Positions 26,581-37,593 of a DNA stretch of 44,017 bases are shown here, one piece after another (within the stretch, counting starts at the first letter, position 1; every line of letters begins with the position of its first letter). The notes beneath the pieces were generated by a model. It was not told where the DNA came from. It did not search any database and saw only the letters and a list, made by a program, of their open reading frames with translations. The stretch spans positions 1 to 44,017 of the forward strand of contig JACZKQ010000073.1 in NCBI GenBank assembly GCA_014859965.1, read 5' to 3'. The DNA is from Phycisphaerae bacterium (GTDB lineage Bacteria; Planctomycetota; Phycisphaerae; Sedimentisphaerales; Anaerohalosphaeraceae). A program made the position numbers and the translations under genes.

Positions 26581-27162
26581 ATGAGTCAGTCGCGCAGATA
26601 TATTGTCCGCGAGATTTACAGTGAGGTGCTGTTTGACCTGGCAGAACAAGGCGGTGATATTAACACCGTTCAGGAAGAATTGGCTGTCGTACGCCAGATT
26701 TTCAGACACGAGCCGGAATTCGCGGCTCTGTTGAGCTCCGAGGTGATCAAGGGCGAGGAAAAGATCGCTGTCATTCGGCGCGTATTCGAAGGGCGGCTGT
26801 CGGAACTGACGATTCATTTTCTGGGCGTGCTGGCGCGGCGCGGGCGTATGGGATTCCTTGCGGGCATCAGCGACCGGTTCGAGACGCTTGCCGATGAATA
26901 CCACCATCGCCAGCCGGTGGAAGTCACCGTCGCCAAACAGCCGGATGCCGCGTTCATTGAAAAGCTGAAGGCCGATTTGGCTACGGCGCTCAACAGCGAA
27001 GTGAAGCTGTCGGTCAAGGTCGATCCCGGCCTGATCGGCGGTGTGGTCATTCGTAAAGACGACGTGATGATCGACAGTTCAGTGCGATCGTCGCTGGAGC
27101 ACGCCGTCAAAACCATCGTGAACACAATGAAGGAAAAGGAACGCAACAAGGCCGCCCGGTAA
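26581..27162 (+). CDS. atpH: ATP synthase F1 subunit delta
   Basis: Delta (OSCP) joins the b stalk to the top of F1. The 193-residue protein has the N-terminal six-helix domain (RYIVREIYSEVLFDLAEQGG start; FLGVLARRGRMGFLAGI in the middle) and the C-terminal beta/alpha segment with the family motif VDPGLIGGVVIRKDDVMIDSSV, followed by a short helix. Length is slightly above the family's ~180. It starts 34 bases after atpF and ends 82 bases before atpA. Confidence 0.93.
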   Translation: MSQSRRYIVREIYSEVLFDLAEQGGDINTVQEELAVVRQIFRHEPEFAALLSSEVIKGEEKIAVIRRVFEGRLSELTIHFLGVLARRGRMGFLAGISDRFETLADEYHHRQPVEVTVAKQPDAAFIEKLKADLATALNSEVKLSVKVDPGLIGGVVIRKDDVMIDSSVRSSLEHAVKTIVNTMKEKERNKAAR

Positions 27163-27244
27163 AAACGGTCGTGTATCGGCCATGGGATAAAAGCCTGGGC
27201 CGGAGCGGACGTACGGCTTTGCGTCACTATATGGAAACGGTTCG

Positions 27245-28768
27245 ATGAAGTTCGACGTCAGTGAAATCAGCACCCTGATTAAACAGGAGATCAGCCGGTA
27301 TAAAAGCCAGGTTGACGTGGCCCGCGTGGGGCGTGTTCTTGAGGTGGGCGACGGCATCGCTCGCATTTACGGTCTCGATAACGCCATGGCCGGCGAGATG
27401 ATCGAGTTCGAGGGGGGCGTTGTCGGCGAGGTGTTCAATCTGGAGGAGGAAAGCGTCGGCGCCGTCATCTACGGCGATTACCGCAAAGTGACGGAATCCT
27501 CGCTGGTGCGATCCTCCGGAACGGTCCTCACCGTGCCCGTGGGATTCGGACTGATCGGTCGGGTTTTGAACGCCCTTTGCGTGCCCATCGACGGTGGTCC
27601 TCCCTTGGAAGCAGAGGCGCGGCGGCTCGTGGAGAGTCCATCGCCCGGCATTGCCGACCGCCAGCCCGTCAGCGATCCGCTGTCTACAGGCATTAAGAGC
27701 ATCGATTCGATGATTCCCGTCGGCAAGGGGCAGCGAGAACTGATCATCGGCGACCGCAAGACCGGCAAGACGGCGCTTGCGCTGGATACGATCATTAACC
27801 AGAAGGGCCGCAAAGTCATCTGTGTTTACGTGGCAATCGGCCAGAAGGAGTCGACCGTTGCCGAAGTTGTGCAAACGCTCCGGAAACATGGGTCGATGGA
27901 GCACACGGTTGTTATCGGCGCCTCGGCGTCCGATTCGGCGGCCATGCAGTTTGTTGCGCCCTATGCGGGCACCGCGGTGGCCGAGTATCTCATGTACGAA
28001 CACGGAATGGATACGCTGTGCGTTTATGACGACCTCAGCAAGCACGCGATCGCATATCGCGAGCTGAGCCTGCTGCTGCGTCGCCCGCCCGGCCGAGAGG
28101 CCTATCCAGGCGACATCTTCTACCTGCACAGTCGTTTGCTTGAACGCAGCGCCAGGGTGACCGCCGCGCGGGGCGGCGGCTCATTGACGGCCCTGCCTAT
28201 CGTCGAGACCTTGGAAGGGCAGGTCAGCGCCTACATCCCGACCAATATCATTTCCATTACCGACGGCCAGATATACCTCGATCGTGAGCTGTTCCTTTCC
28301 GGCGTTCGGCCTGCCGTGGATGTGGGCATCAGCGTCAGCCGCGTCGGCGGCAAGGCCCAGCCGCCGGCCATGTACAAGGTCGCCCCGAAACTGCGGCTCG
28401 ATCTGGCCGCGTTCCGGGAAATGCAGGATTTTGCGCGACTGGGCACCGAATTGGATCCGACTGCGCAGAAGCAGCTCGACCTGGGCTATCGCATGGTCGA
28501 AGTGCTCAAGCAGCGGCAGTTCGCTCCTTTGTCGGTCGGCGAGCAGGTTGTCAGCATCCTGGCCGGTTCGACGGGCATGCTCGACGATGTGGAGGTGGCG
28601 TCCGTCGCTCACTTCATCAGCGAACTTCTGGCATGGCTCCGTTTGGAAGCGCCGGAGTACATCGACCAGATAGACCAGACGCTCGATCTCACCGACGAGC
28701 ACAGTGAAGAACTCAAAGAGGCGGTCGATGCGTTCAAGACCCTATACAAGTTTTCATTTGGGGGATAA
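27245..28768 (+). CDS. atpA: ATP synthase F1 subunit alpha
   Basis: Alpha carries the non-catalytic nucleotide sites and the arginine finger for the beta sites. The 507-residue protein has the N-terminal beta barrel, P-loop GDRKTGKTA (about 168-176), the alpha signature PGREAYPGDIFYLHSRLLER, and arginine finger Arg366 in GISVSRVGG. The C-terminal helical domain is complete (FGG end). This is a normal full-length alpha. The ribosome site is weak. The gap to atpG is 47 bases. Confidence 0.98.
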   Translation: MKFDVSEISTLIKQEISRYKSQVDVARVGRVLEVGDGIARIYGLDNAMAGEMIEFEGGVVGEVFNLEEESVGAVIYGDYRKVTESSLVRSSGTVLTVPVGFGLIGRVLNALCVPIDGGPPLEAEARRLVESPSPGIADRQPVSDPLSTGIKSIDSMIPVGKGQRELIIGDRKTGKTALALDTIINQKGRKVICVYVAIGQKESTVAEVVQTLRKHGSMEHTVVIGASASDSAAMQFVAPYAGTAVAEYLMYEHGMDTLCVYDDLSKHAIAYRELSLLLRRPPGREAYPGDIFYLHSRLLERSARVTAARGGGSLTALPIVETLEGQVSAYIPTNIISITDGQIYLDRELFLSGVRPAVDVGISVSRVGGKAQPPAMYKVAPKLRLDLAAFREMQDFARLGTELDPTAQKQLDLGYRMVEVLKQRQFAPLSVGEQVVSILAGSTGMLDDVEVASVAHFISELLAWLRLEAPEYIDQIDQTLDLTDEHSEELKEAVDAFKTLYKFSFGG

Positions 28769-28815
28769 ATAGAGGTGGCGACGAAGCGTATGCTGTTTGG
28801 AGCAAGGAAAGCCTG

Positions 28816-29709
28816 ATGGCAGGAACGCGTCAGATTCTGCAGCGCCGTGAGGCGGCCGAGAATATCGGCAAAGTCACCCACACGATGGAGACGGTCAGCG
28901 CGGTGCGTTATCGCCAGTACTACCGCCGCTGGGTCGAGAGCCTGGAGTTCTATGATGCGCTGGCGCAGTTGGCGTATCTGATGGTCGCCGCCGAGCAGAC
29001 GATCGAACACCCGCTGATGCTGGCCAACAAATCCGACTGTCAGGCCGTCATCGTGACCGGAAGCAATCGCGGCCTGTGCGGCGCCTATAATTCCAATTTG
29101 ATCAAACTGCTCGAGGTCCATCGCAAGATGGCCGGCCGGTTCGGCAAGCGTCTGAAAGTATACGCGCAGGGCAACAAAATTCTCGGCCATTTAGCCGCGC
29201 GGGGCATCGAGACGGAAAGAGTCTACCATGAATTCGACGAAATGCCGACGTCGGACCAGGTGCGGGATATGGCCGACGATTTCATCGCCCAGTACCGGCA
29301 GGGGGCTATTGGGCGTCTCAGCGTTGTCTACACGCGGTTCTTTTCGCCCGCCAACCAGAAGGCGCAGACGCTGACGATCCTGCCGGTGTCCGATCTTATC
29401 GATGACCTGACGACGCGGGCGACGGTGATCTGGCCTTGGGAACTGGGCTTCGAGGACTTTTTGTTGAGTCCGTCGGCCCGTGAGCTTTTTGACGGTTTGG
29501 CGACCATGATCATCCGAACGGCGCTCTCGGGGTGCTTTCTGGACGCGGCCCTGAGCGAACACCTCCAACGGGTCATCGCCATGCGGAGCGCTACAGACAA
29601 CGCCGGCGATATGATTCGGGACCTGACCAAACACTACAACAGGGCCCGGCAGGGCCGGATCACGGAGGAACTGCTGGACATTATCGGCGGCGTCGAGGCA
29701 ATGCAATAG
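28816..29709 (+). CDS. atpG: ATP synthase F1 subunit gamma
   Basis: Gamma is the central rotor shaft. The 297-residue protein has the N-terminal helix (RQILQRREAAENIGKVTHTME), the core with VTGSNRGLCGAYNSNLIK, and the C-terminal signature RVIAMRSATDNAGDMI, ending GRITEELLDIIGGVEAM. These match the two long helices and the GLCG-type motif of the family. No chloroplast-type cysteine switch insert is seen. AAGGAAAG precedes the ATG at 28816. It lies 47 bases after atpA and 78 bases before atpD. Confidence 0.95.
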   Translation: MAGTRQILQRREAAENIGKVTHTMETVSAVRYRQYYRRWVESLEFYDALAQLAYLMVAAEQTIEHPLMLANKSDCQAVIVTGSNRGLCGAYNSNLIKLLEVHRKMAGRFGKRLKVYAQGNKILGHLAARGIETERVYHEFDEMPTSDQVRDMADDFIAQYRQGAIGRLSVVYTRFFSPANQKAQTLTILPVSDLIDDLTTRATVIWPWELGFEDFLLSPSARELFDGLATMIIRTALSGCFLDAALSEHLQRVIAMRSATDNAGDMIRDLTKHYNRARQGRITEELLDIIGGVEAMQ

Positions 29710-29778
29710 CAACAAAATATTCGAATCCGCGGCGTGGGCCGCATCATCTGCGGCGATGGCCGCATTTATAAGGGTTGA

Positions 29779-31203
<1,425 letters not shown>

Positions 31204-31230
31204 GCCGCGTGCGCGGAATTGAGCCGAACC

Positions 31231-31665
31231 ATGGTGCGAATCTCGATGGGTGTATTTCGATGCGTGTTGCTCACGCCGGCCGGCAAGGTGCTGGACTGCC
31301 GCATGGGGTCTCTTGTGCTGCCTGCCCACGACGGCATGCTCGGTGTCCTGCGCAATCATGCGCCCATGCTTTGTAAACTCGGCGTTGGTATCATGGAAGT
31401 CCGTGATATCCCGGACCGCAAAGATGCTTTTTTCCTGATCGACGGCGGCTTCGCCAGGATCAGCCTGAATCTGGTCACCGTGCTGACCTATGACGTGACG
31501 ACGTTTGAGGGAATGGCTCCGGATGCCGCCGAGCATCTGGTTTCCCGAGCGAAGAGCGTTATAGTCGGCGGCGATTATATCCGTCAAACCGAGCAGATGG
31601 AGGTGGACAGGGCTCGACTGCTGGTTAGAATGGGCGAACTGGCAGGGGTGATGCCCGGCGATTAG
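31231..31665 (+). CDS. atpC: ATP synthase F1 subunit epsilon
   Basis: Epsilon sits at the foot of the rotor and can inhibit ATP hydrolysis. The 144-residue protein has the N-terminal beta sandwich (VLLTPAGKVLDCRMGSLVLP, then GMLGVLRNHAPM, FFLIDGGFARI and VTVLTYDV) and a short C-terminal helical region. The frame opens at a TTG (31219), but the ATG at 31231 is more plausible; an ATG at 31246 is also possible. No clear ribosome site is seen, so translation may be coupled to atpD. It ends the operon. I see no strong terminator before the next gene. Confidence 0.9.
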   Translation: MVRISMGVFRCVLLTPAGKVLDCRMGSLVLPAHDGMLGVLRNHAPMLCKLGVGIMEVRDIPDRKDAFFLIDGGFARISLNLVTVLTYDVTTFEGMAPDAAEHLVSRAKSVIVGGDYIRQTEQMEVDRARLLVRMGELAGVMPGD

Positions 31666-31745
31666 GCCCCGCCGATGGATTTTGCGGCCTCTAACGATTT
31701 TAGGGGCTTTGTTCCTCTCAAGGCAAGAACACGGGGCGATTTTAG

Positions 31746-31774
31746 TTGCTTTTTGGGCATAATGAGGTTATCAT
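31746..31774 (+). promoter_or_regulatory. Promoter candidate for the 98-residue unknown protein
   Basis: TTGCTT (31746-31751), a 17-base spacer and TATCAT (31769-31774). It matches the consensus moderately and ends 20 bases before the ATG, a short leader. Confidence 0.4.
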
Positions 31775-31794
31775 AAACACTAACGAGGTTTCTG

Positions 31795-32091
31795 ATGGCC
31801 AACGTATCCCAAGACCGTAAAAATCACGAAGATTCGCCGGTCGATTCGGCGGTGGCGGACTACGTCAGAACTCTCGATGACGAACACAAGATGTTGGTGG
31901 TCCTGAAATCGCAGCTTTACGGCGGCGAATGGGAGGCCATGCTGGATGACTTAAAGAATCGTCTGGCCGGAAAACCCTACATATTCAAGCTGACCAACCG
32001 CATCCGGGACGATGTGGAGCGGATTAGGGAGATGAGGGAGTTTGAGAACGCACATGGGATCGATCTGGCCGACTACGTGACCTTGTCCTGA
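31795..32091 (+). CDS. Small soluble protein of unknown function
   Basis: A 98-residue protein I do not recognise. It is charged and helical, with no signal or membrane segment. The body (YVRTLDDEHKMLVVLKSQLY, then WEAMLDDLKNRLAGKPYIF and NRIRDDVERIREMREFENAH) could form a small helical bundle. Gene-like features are a clean ATG with a GAGG ribosome site, a promoter candidate, and a length free of stop codons on the coding strand in a tight space between atpC and the beta-propeller gene. The next gene starts 54 bases later, possibly in the same operon. Confidence 0.7.
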   Translation: MANVSQDRKNHEDSPVDSAVADYVRTLDDEHKMLVVLKSQLYGGEWEAMLDDLKNRLAGKPYIFKLTNRIRDDVERIREMREFENAHGIDLADYVTLS

Positions 32092-32145
32092 GGCGATCCC
32101 GGAAAGACGGCAGGGGTCTTTGTGATGAAATTCCGAGGTGCAATC

Positions 32146-33246
32146 ATGGTGCGAAACGTTGTGATGTGTGTGATCGTGCTGCTGGCGGCGGCGACGACCG
32201 TTGGGGCGGCGAAGACCGGTCTGCTCGTGGAACCTGCGCTGCTGGATCCAGCCGGATTGGAACCGGCATGGCAGGTCAATCTGCCCATGCAGAACGCCGA
32301 GGCGGTCGAGCGAATGTACGTGTTCGATGCATATCTTTACGTGCTGACAACTCACAACTACTTGTATGTGATCGACATCGAAAAACAGGCGTTCCGATTC
32401 GGCGTGCAGTTGGCATTGCGCGGCCTGCCCGTCCGTCCGCCGCTTCTCCGCGACGCGCAGTTGTGGTTCATTGTGGGCAGTGAACTTATTGTGGTCGACC
32501 CCAAAGCAGGCGGTATCGATTTCAAAAAGCAGCTCAAGCACATAGGACGCACGGCCATCGGCACGCCGGACGCCAATAGCCGGCGGCTGTTTGTGGCGGG
32601 CTCGGACAAGCGGCTCCATTCCATCGTCCTGGATGGGTATTGGCAGGATTTCATGGCCGCCGCCGAGGATGGCGCCCAGGTCAATTCCGTGGTGGCCAGT
32701 GACGAGTACGTTGTTTTCACCACCGAATCGGGTCATGTCATCAGCATCTGGCCCGACCAGGCGAAGAAACGCTGGACCTATGATGTGGTCGGAAGGATCA
32801 ACGCCCCGATCGTCCGGCAGGGTGAGTGGCTGTATGTCGGCACAGATAATGCCAAACTCTACAAACTGAACGTCCGCAGCGGCCGAAGCGCATGGACGGA
32901 TGCCTTCCACGCCGGCGCACCCCTCGAAAAATCCGTTTCCCCCGGCAAACAAGTCGTGTACCAGAGCGCCGAAGACAAGGGGGTTTATGCCGTCGATAAG
33001 CAGACCGGAAAGAGCATCTGGAACGTTCCCGCGGGAATTGACGTGCTGACGGAAATCGGGTCGCATGCCTATGTCTATGCCAAGCCCGGCGTGCTGGTGG
33101 TCATGGACAACAGCAAGGGCGGACAACGGTACTCCGTCAATTTTGCAACTGTGAAAAAGTACGCTGTCGATATGACGGCCGCTTGCCTCTATGTGGCTGA
33201 CTTGCAGGGGCGGGTGCTGTGCATCAAACAGAAGAGTCGGCGGTAG
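32146..33246 (+). CDS. Secreted PQQ-like beta-propeller protein (second in the window)
   Basis: A 366-residue exported protein. The signal segment is MVRNVVMCVIVLLAAATTVG. Propeller blades with the PQQ-like signature follow, for example YLYVIDIEKQAFRF, LIVVDPKAGGIDF, WLYVGTDNAKLYKLNVRSGR, GVYAVDKQTGKSIWNV and CLYVADLQGRVLCI. The start at 32146 was chosen for the GAGGTG ribosome site 5 bases upstream and the signal peptide; starts at 32122 or 32125 would add 7-8 residues. It is not close in sequence to the propeller at 1877-3160 and lacks the WPQWRGP motif. It has no PQQ dehydrogenase active site that I recognise, so a binding or scaffold role is more likely. Confidence 0.85.
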   Translation: MVRNVVMCVIVLLAAATTVGAAKTGLLVEPALLDPAGLEPAWQVNLPMQNAEAVERMYVFDAYLYVLTTHNYLYVIDIEKQAFRFGVQLALRGLPVRPPLLRDAQLWFIVGSELIVVDPKAGGIDFKKQLKHIGRTAIGTPDANSRRLFVAGSDKRLHSIVLDGYWQDFMAAAEDGAQVNSVVASDEYVVFTTESGHVISIWPDQAKKRWTYDVVGRINAPIVRQGEWLYVGTDNAKLYKLNVRSGRSAWTDAFHAGAPLEKSVSPGKQVVYQSAEDKGVYAVDKQTGKSIWNVPAGIDVLTEIGSHAYVYAKPGVLVVMDNSKGGQRYSVNFATVKKYAVDMTAACLYVADLQGRVLCIKQKSRR

Positions 33247-33352
33247 GGCAATCCGCCGTATGCCGGCGATGAGATCCATCTCGCCGGGTGATGCCCATAT
33301 ATGAGGGCTCACGACTTAATGGAATGACAATTTTGTAAGGAGGCACGAAGAA

Positions 33353-34963
33353 ATGGATGTCAAAATCCGTACGGCGCTGGTGAGTGTATCGAACAAGGAC
33401 GGGATCCTCGAATTCGCAAAACAGCTCAGCGGGATGGGGGTCAAAATCATCAGTACGGGGGGCACCGCGAGGGCACTGGCTGAAGCCGGTATCGACGTGG
33501 TGAGCATCGATGCGGTGACTGGTTTTCCCGAGATGATGGACGGCCGGGTCAAGACGCTGCATCCGAAGATTCACGGCGGCTTGCTGGCACTTCGTGACAA
33601 AGCCGATCATGCCGCCGCCCTGAAGGAGCACAACATCGAGCCCATCGATCTGGTGTGCGTCAATCTCTATCCCTTCGAACAGACCGTCGCTAAAGCCGGC
33701 TGCACATTCGAGGAGGCGATTGAAAACATCGATATAGGCGGCCCGAGCATGGTCCGCTCCGCCTCCAAGAACCACAAATATGTCACTGTGGTGACAAGTC
33801 CCGCCCAGTACGGCCGGGTCATCGAGGAAATGCGGGCAAAGAACGGCGCCGTCGGCGAGGCGCTTCGCAAAGACTGTGCCCGCGTGGCCTTCGGGTTGAC
33901 GGCCGCCTACGACGCGGCCATATCGAAGTATCTCAACGGTCAGGCCGGCGTCCACTATCCCGAGCGCATCTCTCTGGCCGTGACCAAGCAGGCCGATCTG
34001 CGATACGGCGAGAACCCGCATCAGACGGCGGCGTTTTACACATTGCCGCCAAGCGGCGAGACCAGCGTCGGCAGTGCCGCGATGCTGGAGGGCGGCTCGG
34101 CGATCAGCTTCAACAATCTGCTCGACGTCAACGCCGCCTTCGAACTGGCCAAGGAATTCGCCGAACCCGCCGCCGTGGTCGTCAAGCATCTCAATCCCTG
34201 TGGCTGTGCCATCGACGACGATATCCGCACCGCCTACGAAAAGGCCTACCTGGGCGACGTAGTCAGCGCATTCGGCGGTATAGTCGCCCTCAATCGAAAG
34301 GTGGATGTCAAGCTGGCCGAGACGATCATGGAGTCGTACAGCCTCTTTGGCAAGGCCGCCGGCGCCGCGGGGTTCTTTGCCGAAGTGATCATCGCGCCGC
34401 AGTTCGACGCCGAGGCCGTCAAGGCGATCCGGACGATGAAGGAATGGGGCCAGCGCGTACGCTTGATGGCGACAGGGCCCATTGATCGCACCAGAATCGA
34501 CCGTACCGAATTCGACGTTCGCTGCATCGTCGGCGGACTGCTCCTGCAGGAGCGCGACCTCGTCGGGTGGGAGCCCGATCTGTTGGAATATCCCACAAAA
34601 GTCAAACCCACGCCTGAGCAGCTCGAAGACCTGCGCATTGCGTGGCTGACAGCCAAACACGTCAAGAGCAATACCATCACACTGGTCAGCGGCCGAAAGC
34701 TCGTTGGGGTCGGGGCCGGGCAGATGAACCGCGTCGAATCCGGCTTCATCGCCTTCAAGAATGCCGGCGCCGCCGCCAAAGGCGCCGCCATGGGCTCTGA
34801 CGCATTTTTCCCCTTCCCGGACAATGTTGTCAATGCAGGCAAAGCCGGCATCGCCTGCATCGTTCAGCCCGGCGGCTCCAAGAAGGACGACGAAACCATC
34901 GCCGCCGCCGATGCCGCAGGCATCGCCATGGTCTTCGCCAAAAAACGGCACTTCAAACATTAA
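33353..34963 (+). CDS. purH: Bifunctional AICAR formyltransferase / IMP cyclohydrolase
   Basis: PurH does the last two steps of IMP synthesis. The 536-residue protein has the N-terminal MGS-like cyclohydrolase domain (ISTGGTARAL; VTGFPEMMDGRVKTLHPKIHGGLL) and the C-terminal transformylase domain with the catalytic Lys-His pair in VVKHLNPCG, the AFGGIVALN motif, and the GSDAFFPFPDNV and QPGGSKKDDE segments. Both active sites look intact. Length is normal. TAAGGAGG lies 9 bases before the ATG. It is followed by a hairpin shared with the convergent metK gene. Confidence 0.97.
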   Translation: MDVKIRTALVSVSNKDGILEFAKQLSGMGVKIISTGGTARALAEAGIDVVSIDAVTGFPEMMDGRVKTLHPKIHGGLLALRDKADHAAALKEHNIEPIDLVCVNLYPFEQTVAKAGCTFEEAIENIDIGGPSMVRSASKNHKYVTVVTSPAQYGRVIEEMRAKNGAVGEALRKDCARVAFGLTAAYDAAISKYLNGQAGVHYPERISLAVTKQADLRYGENPHQTAAFYTLPPSGETSVGSAAMLEGGSAISFNNLLDVNAAFELAKEFAEPAAVVVKHLNPCGCAIDDDIRTAYEKAYLGDVVSAFGGIVALNRKVDVKLAETIMESYSLFGKAAGAAGFFAEVIIAPQFDAEAVKAIRTMKEWGQRVRLMATGPIDRTRIDRTEFDVRCIVGGLLLQERDLVGWEPDLLEYPTKVKPTPEQLEDLRIAWLTAKHVKSNTITLVSGRKLVGVGAGQMNRVESGFIAFKNAGAAAKGAAMGSDAFFPFPDNVVNAGKAGIACIVQPGGSKKDDETIAAADAAGIAMVFAKKRHFKH

Positions 34964-34989
34964 GCGAGGGCGTCGGGCTACAACGAAAC

Positions 34990-35022
34990 AAAAAAATGGG
35001 CGACCCCTCGGGGTCGCCCATT
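34990..35022 (-). terminator. Terminator between purH and metK
   Basis: An inverted repeat with 13-bp arms (34995-35007 and 35010-35022; core GGGCGACCCC / GGGGTCGCCC) and a tiny loop. On the minus strand it is followed by a T7 run (A-run 34990-34996), so it is a good Rho-independent terminator for metK. It may also work less well for purH. Confidence 0.8.
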
Positions 35023-35055
35023 CAGTATCTGCTCGTAACGCGGTTCTGCGTCCCG

Positions 35056-36267
35056 TTATTTCCTTGCCTTAAGACCGGCGGCCTTTCGCAGAGTGTCCGC
35101 CATGTCCGTCTTCTCCCATGTGAAGTCCGGCAAATTGCGGCCGAAATGACCGTTGCGGGCGGTCTCAACATAAACGGGCCGCTGAAGGTTTAGATGCTGA
35201 ATCATGCCCTTGGGTGTCAGCGGGAAATGCTTTAGCACCAACTCCTCGATCAGCACTTCGTCAATCTTTGCTGTCCCTTCCGTATCCACCAGTACAGACA
35301 GCGGATCGGCAATGCCGATCGCGTAGGACAACTGCACTTCGCAGGCGTCGGCCAGCCCGGCGGCCACAATGTTCTTGGCGACATAACGGGCCATATAGCT
35401 GGCGGTCCGATCGACCTTCGACGGATCCTTGCCGCTGAAAGCGCCGCCGCCGTGGCTTCCCCGTCCGCCGTACGTATCGACGATGATTTTTCTGCCGGTC
35501 ACACCGCAATCACCTTTGGGGCCGCCCACCACGAACCTGCCCGTGGGGTTGACATGAATCACAATCTTGGAGTCCACAAGCTTCTTTGGCAGCACGGGTA
35601 GGATCACCTTCTCGATGATCTCCTTTTTGATCGTTGCGTGCTTGACATGGGGTGCATGCTGGGTGCTTATCAACACGGTGTGGATGCGCTTGGGTTTGCC
35701 GTCGTCGCCGTATTCGACGGTGACCTGGCTCTTGCCGTCCGGGCGCAGCCAGTTGATCTTGCCGGTCTCCCTCATGCGAGTCAGGCGGTCGGTTAATTTG
35801 TGGGCCAAATAAATCGGCATTGGCATAAGGCTGGGCGTTTCCGTGCAGGCAAAGCCGAACATCAGGCCCTGGTCGCCGGCGCCCTGTTCTCTATGCAGGC
35901 CCGTGCCTTCGGTTACGCCCTGCGAAATGTCCGGGCTCTGATGTCCGAGCGCCACAAGAACCGCGCAGTTTTCAAAATCGAATCCGATATGCGGGTCGGT
36001 ATACCCAATCCGTTTGATTGTGGCCCGAACGATCGCCGGGATATCTACAATTGCATGGCTCGTAATCTCGCCGGCGATGACCACCAGACCGGTCGACACT
36101 AATGTTTCACAGGCCACGCGGCTGGTGGGGTCCTGCGCGATCATCGCGTCCAGAATGGAATCGGAAATCTGATCGGCGACTTTGTCGGGATGCCCTATAG
36201 TAACGGATTCGCTGGTGAACAGATGCCCCCGGCCGTCAAGCCGTTTTCCAGAAGCCCTTTGTGTCAT
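35056..36267 (-). CDS. metK: S-adenosylmethionine synthetase
   Basis: MetK makes SAM from methionine and ATP. The 403-residue protein has [16 protein letters not shown] (GHPDK at 25-29), the [10 protein letters not shown] motif, and the glycine-rich signature [20 protein letters not shown], then NIVAAGLA. Both classic MetK signatures are present. The ATG at 36267 has an AAAAGGAGA ribosome site. A near-consensus promoter lies at 36313-36340, so the leader is only about 40 nt, too short for a SAM riboswitch. Confidence 0.98.
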   Translation of the reverse strand: MTQRASGKRLDGRGHLFTSESVTIGHPDKVADQISDSILDAMIAQDPTSRVACETLVSTGLVVIAGEITSHAIVDIPAIVRATIKRIGYTDPHIGFDFENCAVLVALGHQSPDISQGVTEGTGLHREQGAGDQGLMFGFACTETPSLMPMPIYLAHKLTDRLTRMRETGKINWLRPDGKSQVTVEYGDDGKPKRIHTVLISTQHAPHVKHATIKKEIIEKVILPVLPKKLVDSKIVIHVNPTGRFVVGGPKGDCGVTGRKIIVDTYGGRGSHGGGAFSGKDPSKVDRTASYMARYVAKNIVAAGLADACEVQLSYAIGIADPLSVLVDTEGTAKIDEVLIEELVLKHFPLTPKGMIQHLNLQRPVYVETARNGHFGRNLPDFTWEKTDMADTLRKAAGLKARK

Positions 36268-36312
36268 TAGACTATCTCCTTTTCGTGTCGTGCTTACGTT
36301 TGAAAAAAGCGT

Positions 36313-36340
36313 ACTATAGCGGCTTTGCAGGGCCTGTCAA
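36313..36340 (-). promoter_or_regulatory. sigma70-type promoter for metK
   Basis: On the minus strand TTGACA (36340-36335), a 16-base spacer and TATAGT (36318-36313). The expected start point is near 36306. Confidence 0.65.
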
Positions 36341-36390
36341 ACGTTTAAACCGGGCGGTGCGCCTAAGTGAAGAAATACTGCCCCCGCCAA

Positions 36391-37593
36391 TTACTTGTTC
36401 GGCTGCTCGTTGAGACGCCAATCGTACTTGCGAAATTCGACCGTGAATGGCTGAGTTTCCAGGTACTGTGCATCGGCGGCGCTGACGCGCGTGATGATAA
36501 AGTTGAGATAGGCTTGGATAGGCTGCGGTTTATCACGAAATTTCCGAATGTCCCCGTATGCCGCGACGAAATCCTGCTTATACCAGTTGAAGATGTCGGC
36601 CAGATAGGCTTTTTGGGCGACGCGGTCAATCTCGAATCCGCGCGGGTCTGCAAGGAACTTGCGCGACTGGTCATCCAGTTGCTCATCGATCCTGTCGGGC
36701 AGGTAGGGCTCATTCCGCAGCATCGCACCGCCCATCGAAGCATAACTCAGGGCCAGGCATACCCGCGGGTCTTTGAACCGCCCCAGGAGCATTTCCCGCT
36801 CGATCTCCCGAAGCGTGTACTGAAGGCCCATGACACTGAAGTATTGCTTCGTCCATGCGTCCCGGATATGAACAATGCTGTTCTTGGGATAGTTCAGTAT
36901 CACCTTGCTCCAACTGGGCTCGATGGGATAATTGTCGATAACAATTTTCAGGGTGAAAATATTGTAGGCGTTTAGCCAGAAGGCGATCTTTTCATTGCGG
37001 CCCCACGGCAGATACTCTTGCGGATTCACGTTCTCGAATTCGCGAACGATGCCGTAAAGCTCTCCTCGTTTTCGCCGCAGCGTGGTATAGTCCACATTGC
37101 CGTGTCCATCGACATAGGTGTTCAGGAGCTCTTTGCACGCGGCATAAATCCGCGGGCCGACCCGTTCCGGATCGGATGTCGGCTCAAGTTCATTGGACGG
37201 CTCGTCCTTTTGCGCCGAGACCGCTTCATGTGCACTTTCTTCGGCCGCCGCTGGGGTCTGGTCGGTCGATGGAACGATGGGAATGTCTGCGCTTGTCACC
37301 ATCTCGGGGTCCGCGGACTCTTCCCCTTTCACCGGCGCCTGCAAGGTGTCCGATTCTTCGGTATCGCCAAGATCATCAGTCTCTTCCGTGGCCGGCTGCG
37401 GGGTCAACTCGGCGGCGTTCGCCGCATCGCCGGCAACGGCGAAAACACCCTCCGTGCTTTCCGCGGGCTCCACGGCCGACCCGGTCGTGCTTTCAATGCG
37501 GTCCTCGTGCATGACATGGGCATTCTGCTCCTTCGGCTGGCAGCCAAGGCAGGCCGTCATGACGATAGCTGTCATAAGCAATGGATAATTCAT
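36391..37593 (-). CDS. DUF547 domain protein, probable lipoprotein
   Basis: A 400-residue exported protein. A short signal segment (MNYPLLMTAIVMTACLGC) carries two candidate lipid-attachment cysteines (15 and 18). A Glu/Ala/Pro/Thr-rich linker of about 130 residues follows, then a DUF547 domain (about 170-395) with NEKIAFWLNAYNIFTLKIV, LREIEREMLLGRFKDPRV and YLNFI. In many DUF547 proteins the segment after the HFALNCA-like strand has a conserved Cys-Pro (SCPPL); here it reads YASMGGAML, so the cysteine is missing. DUF547 function is unknown. The frame extends to 37698, but the ATG at 37593 gives the lipoprotein signal; 37617 is another option. No clear promoter was found. Confidence 0.8.
   Translation of the reverse strand: MNYPLLMTAIVMTACLGCQPKEQNAHVMHEDRIESTTGSAVEPAESTEGVFAVAGDAANAAELTPQPATEETDDLGDTEESDTLQAPVKGEESADPEMVTSADIPIVPSTDQTPAAAEESAHEAVSAQKDEPSNELEPTSDPERVGPRIYAACKELLNTYVDGHGNVDYTTLRRKRGELYGIVREFENVNPQEYLPWGRNEKIAFWLNAYNIFTLKIVIDNYPIEPSWSKVILNYPKNSIVHIRDAWTKQYFSVMGLQYTLREIEREMLLGRFKDPRVCLALSYASMGGAMLRNEPYLPDRIDEQLDDQSRKFLADPRGFEIDRVAQKAYLADIFNWYKQDFVAAYGDIRKFRDKPQPIQAYLNFIITRVSAADAQYLETQPFTVEFRKYDWRLNEQPNK

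Noticed and set aside
31951-33312. Long minus-strand frame (453 codons) opposite the beta-propeller gene
   Set aside because: It is antisense to a protein with a signal peptide and propeller repeats. The same applies to the 578-codon frame at 33224-34960 opposite purH.
36268-36363. SAM riboswitch upstream of metK
   Set aside because: The near-consensus promoter at 36313-36340 leaves only about 40 nt of leader, too short for any SAM aptamer, and no aptamer core is seen.
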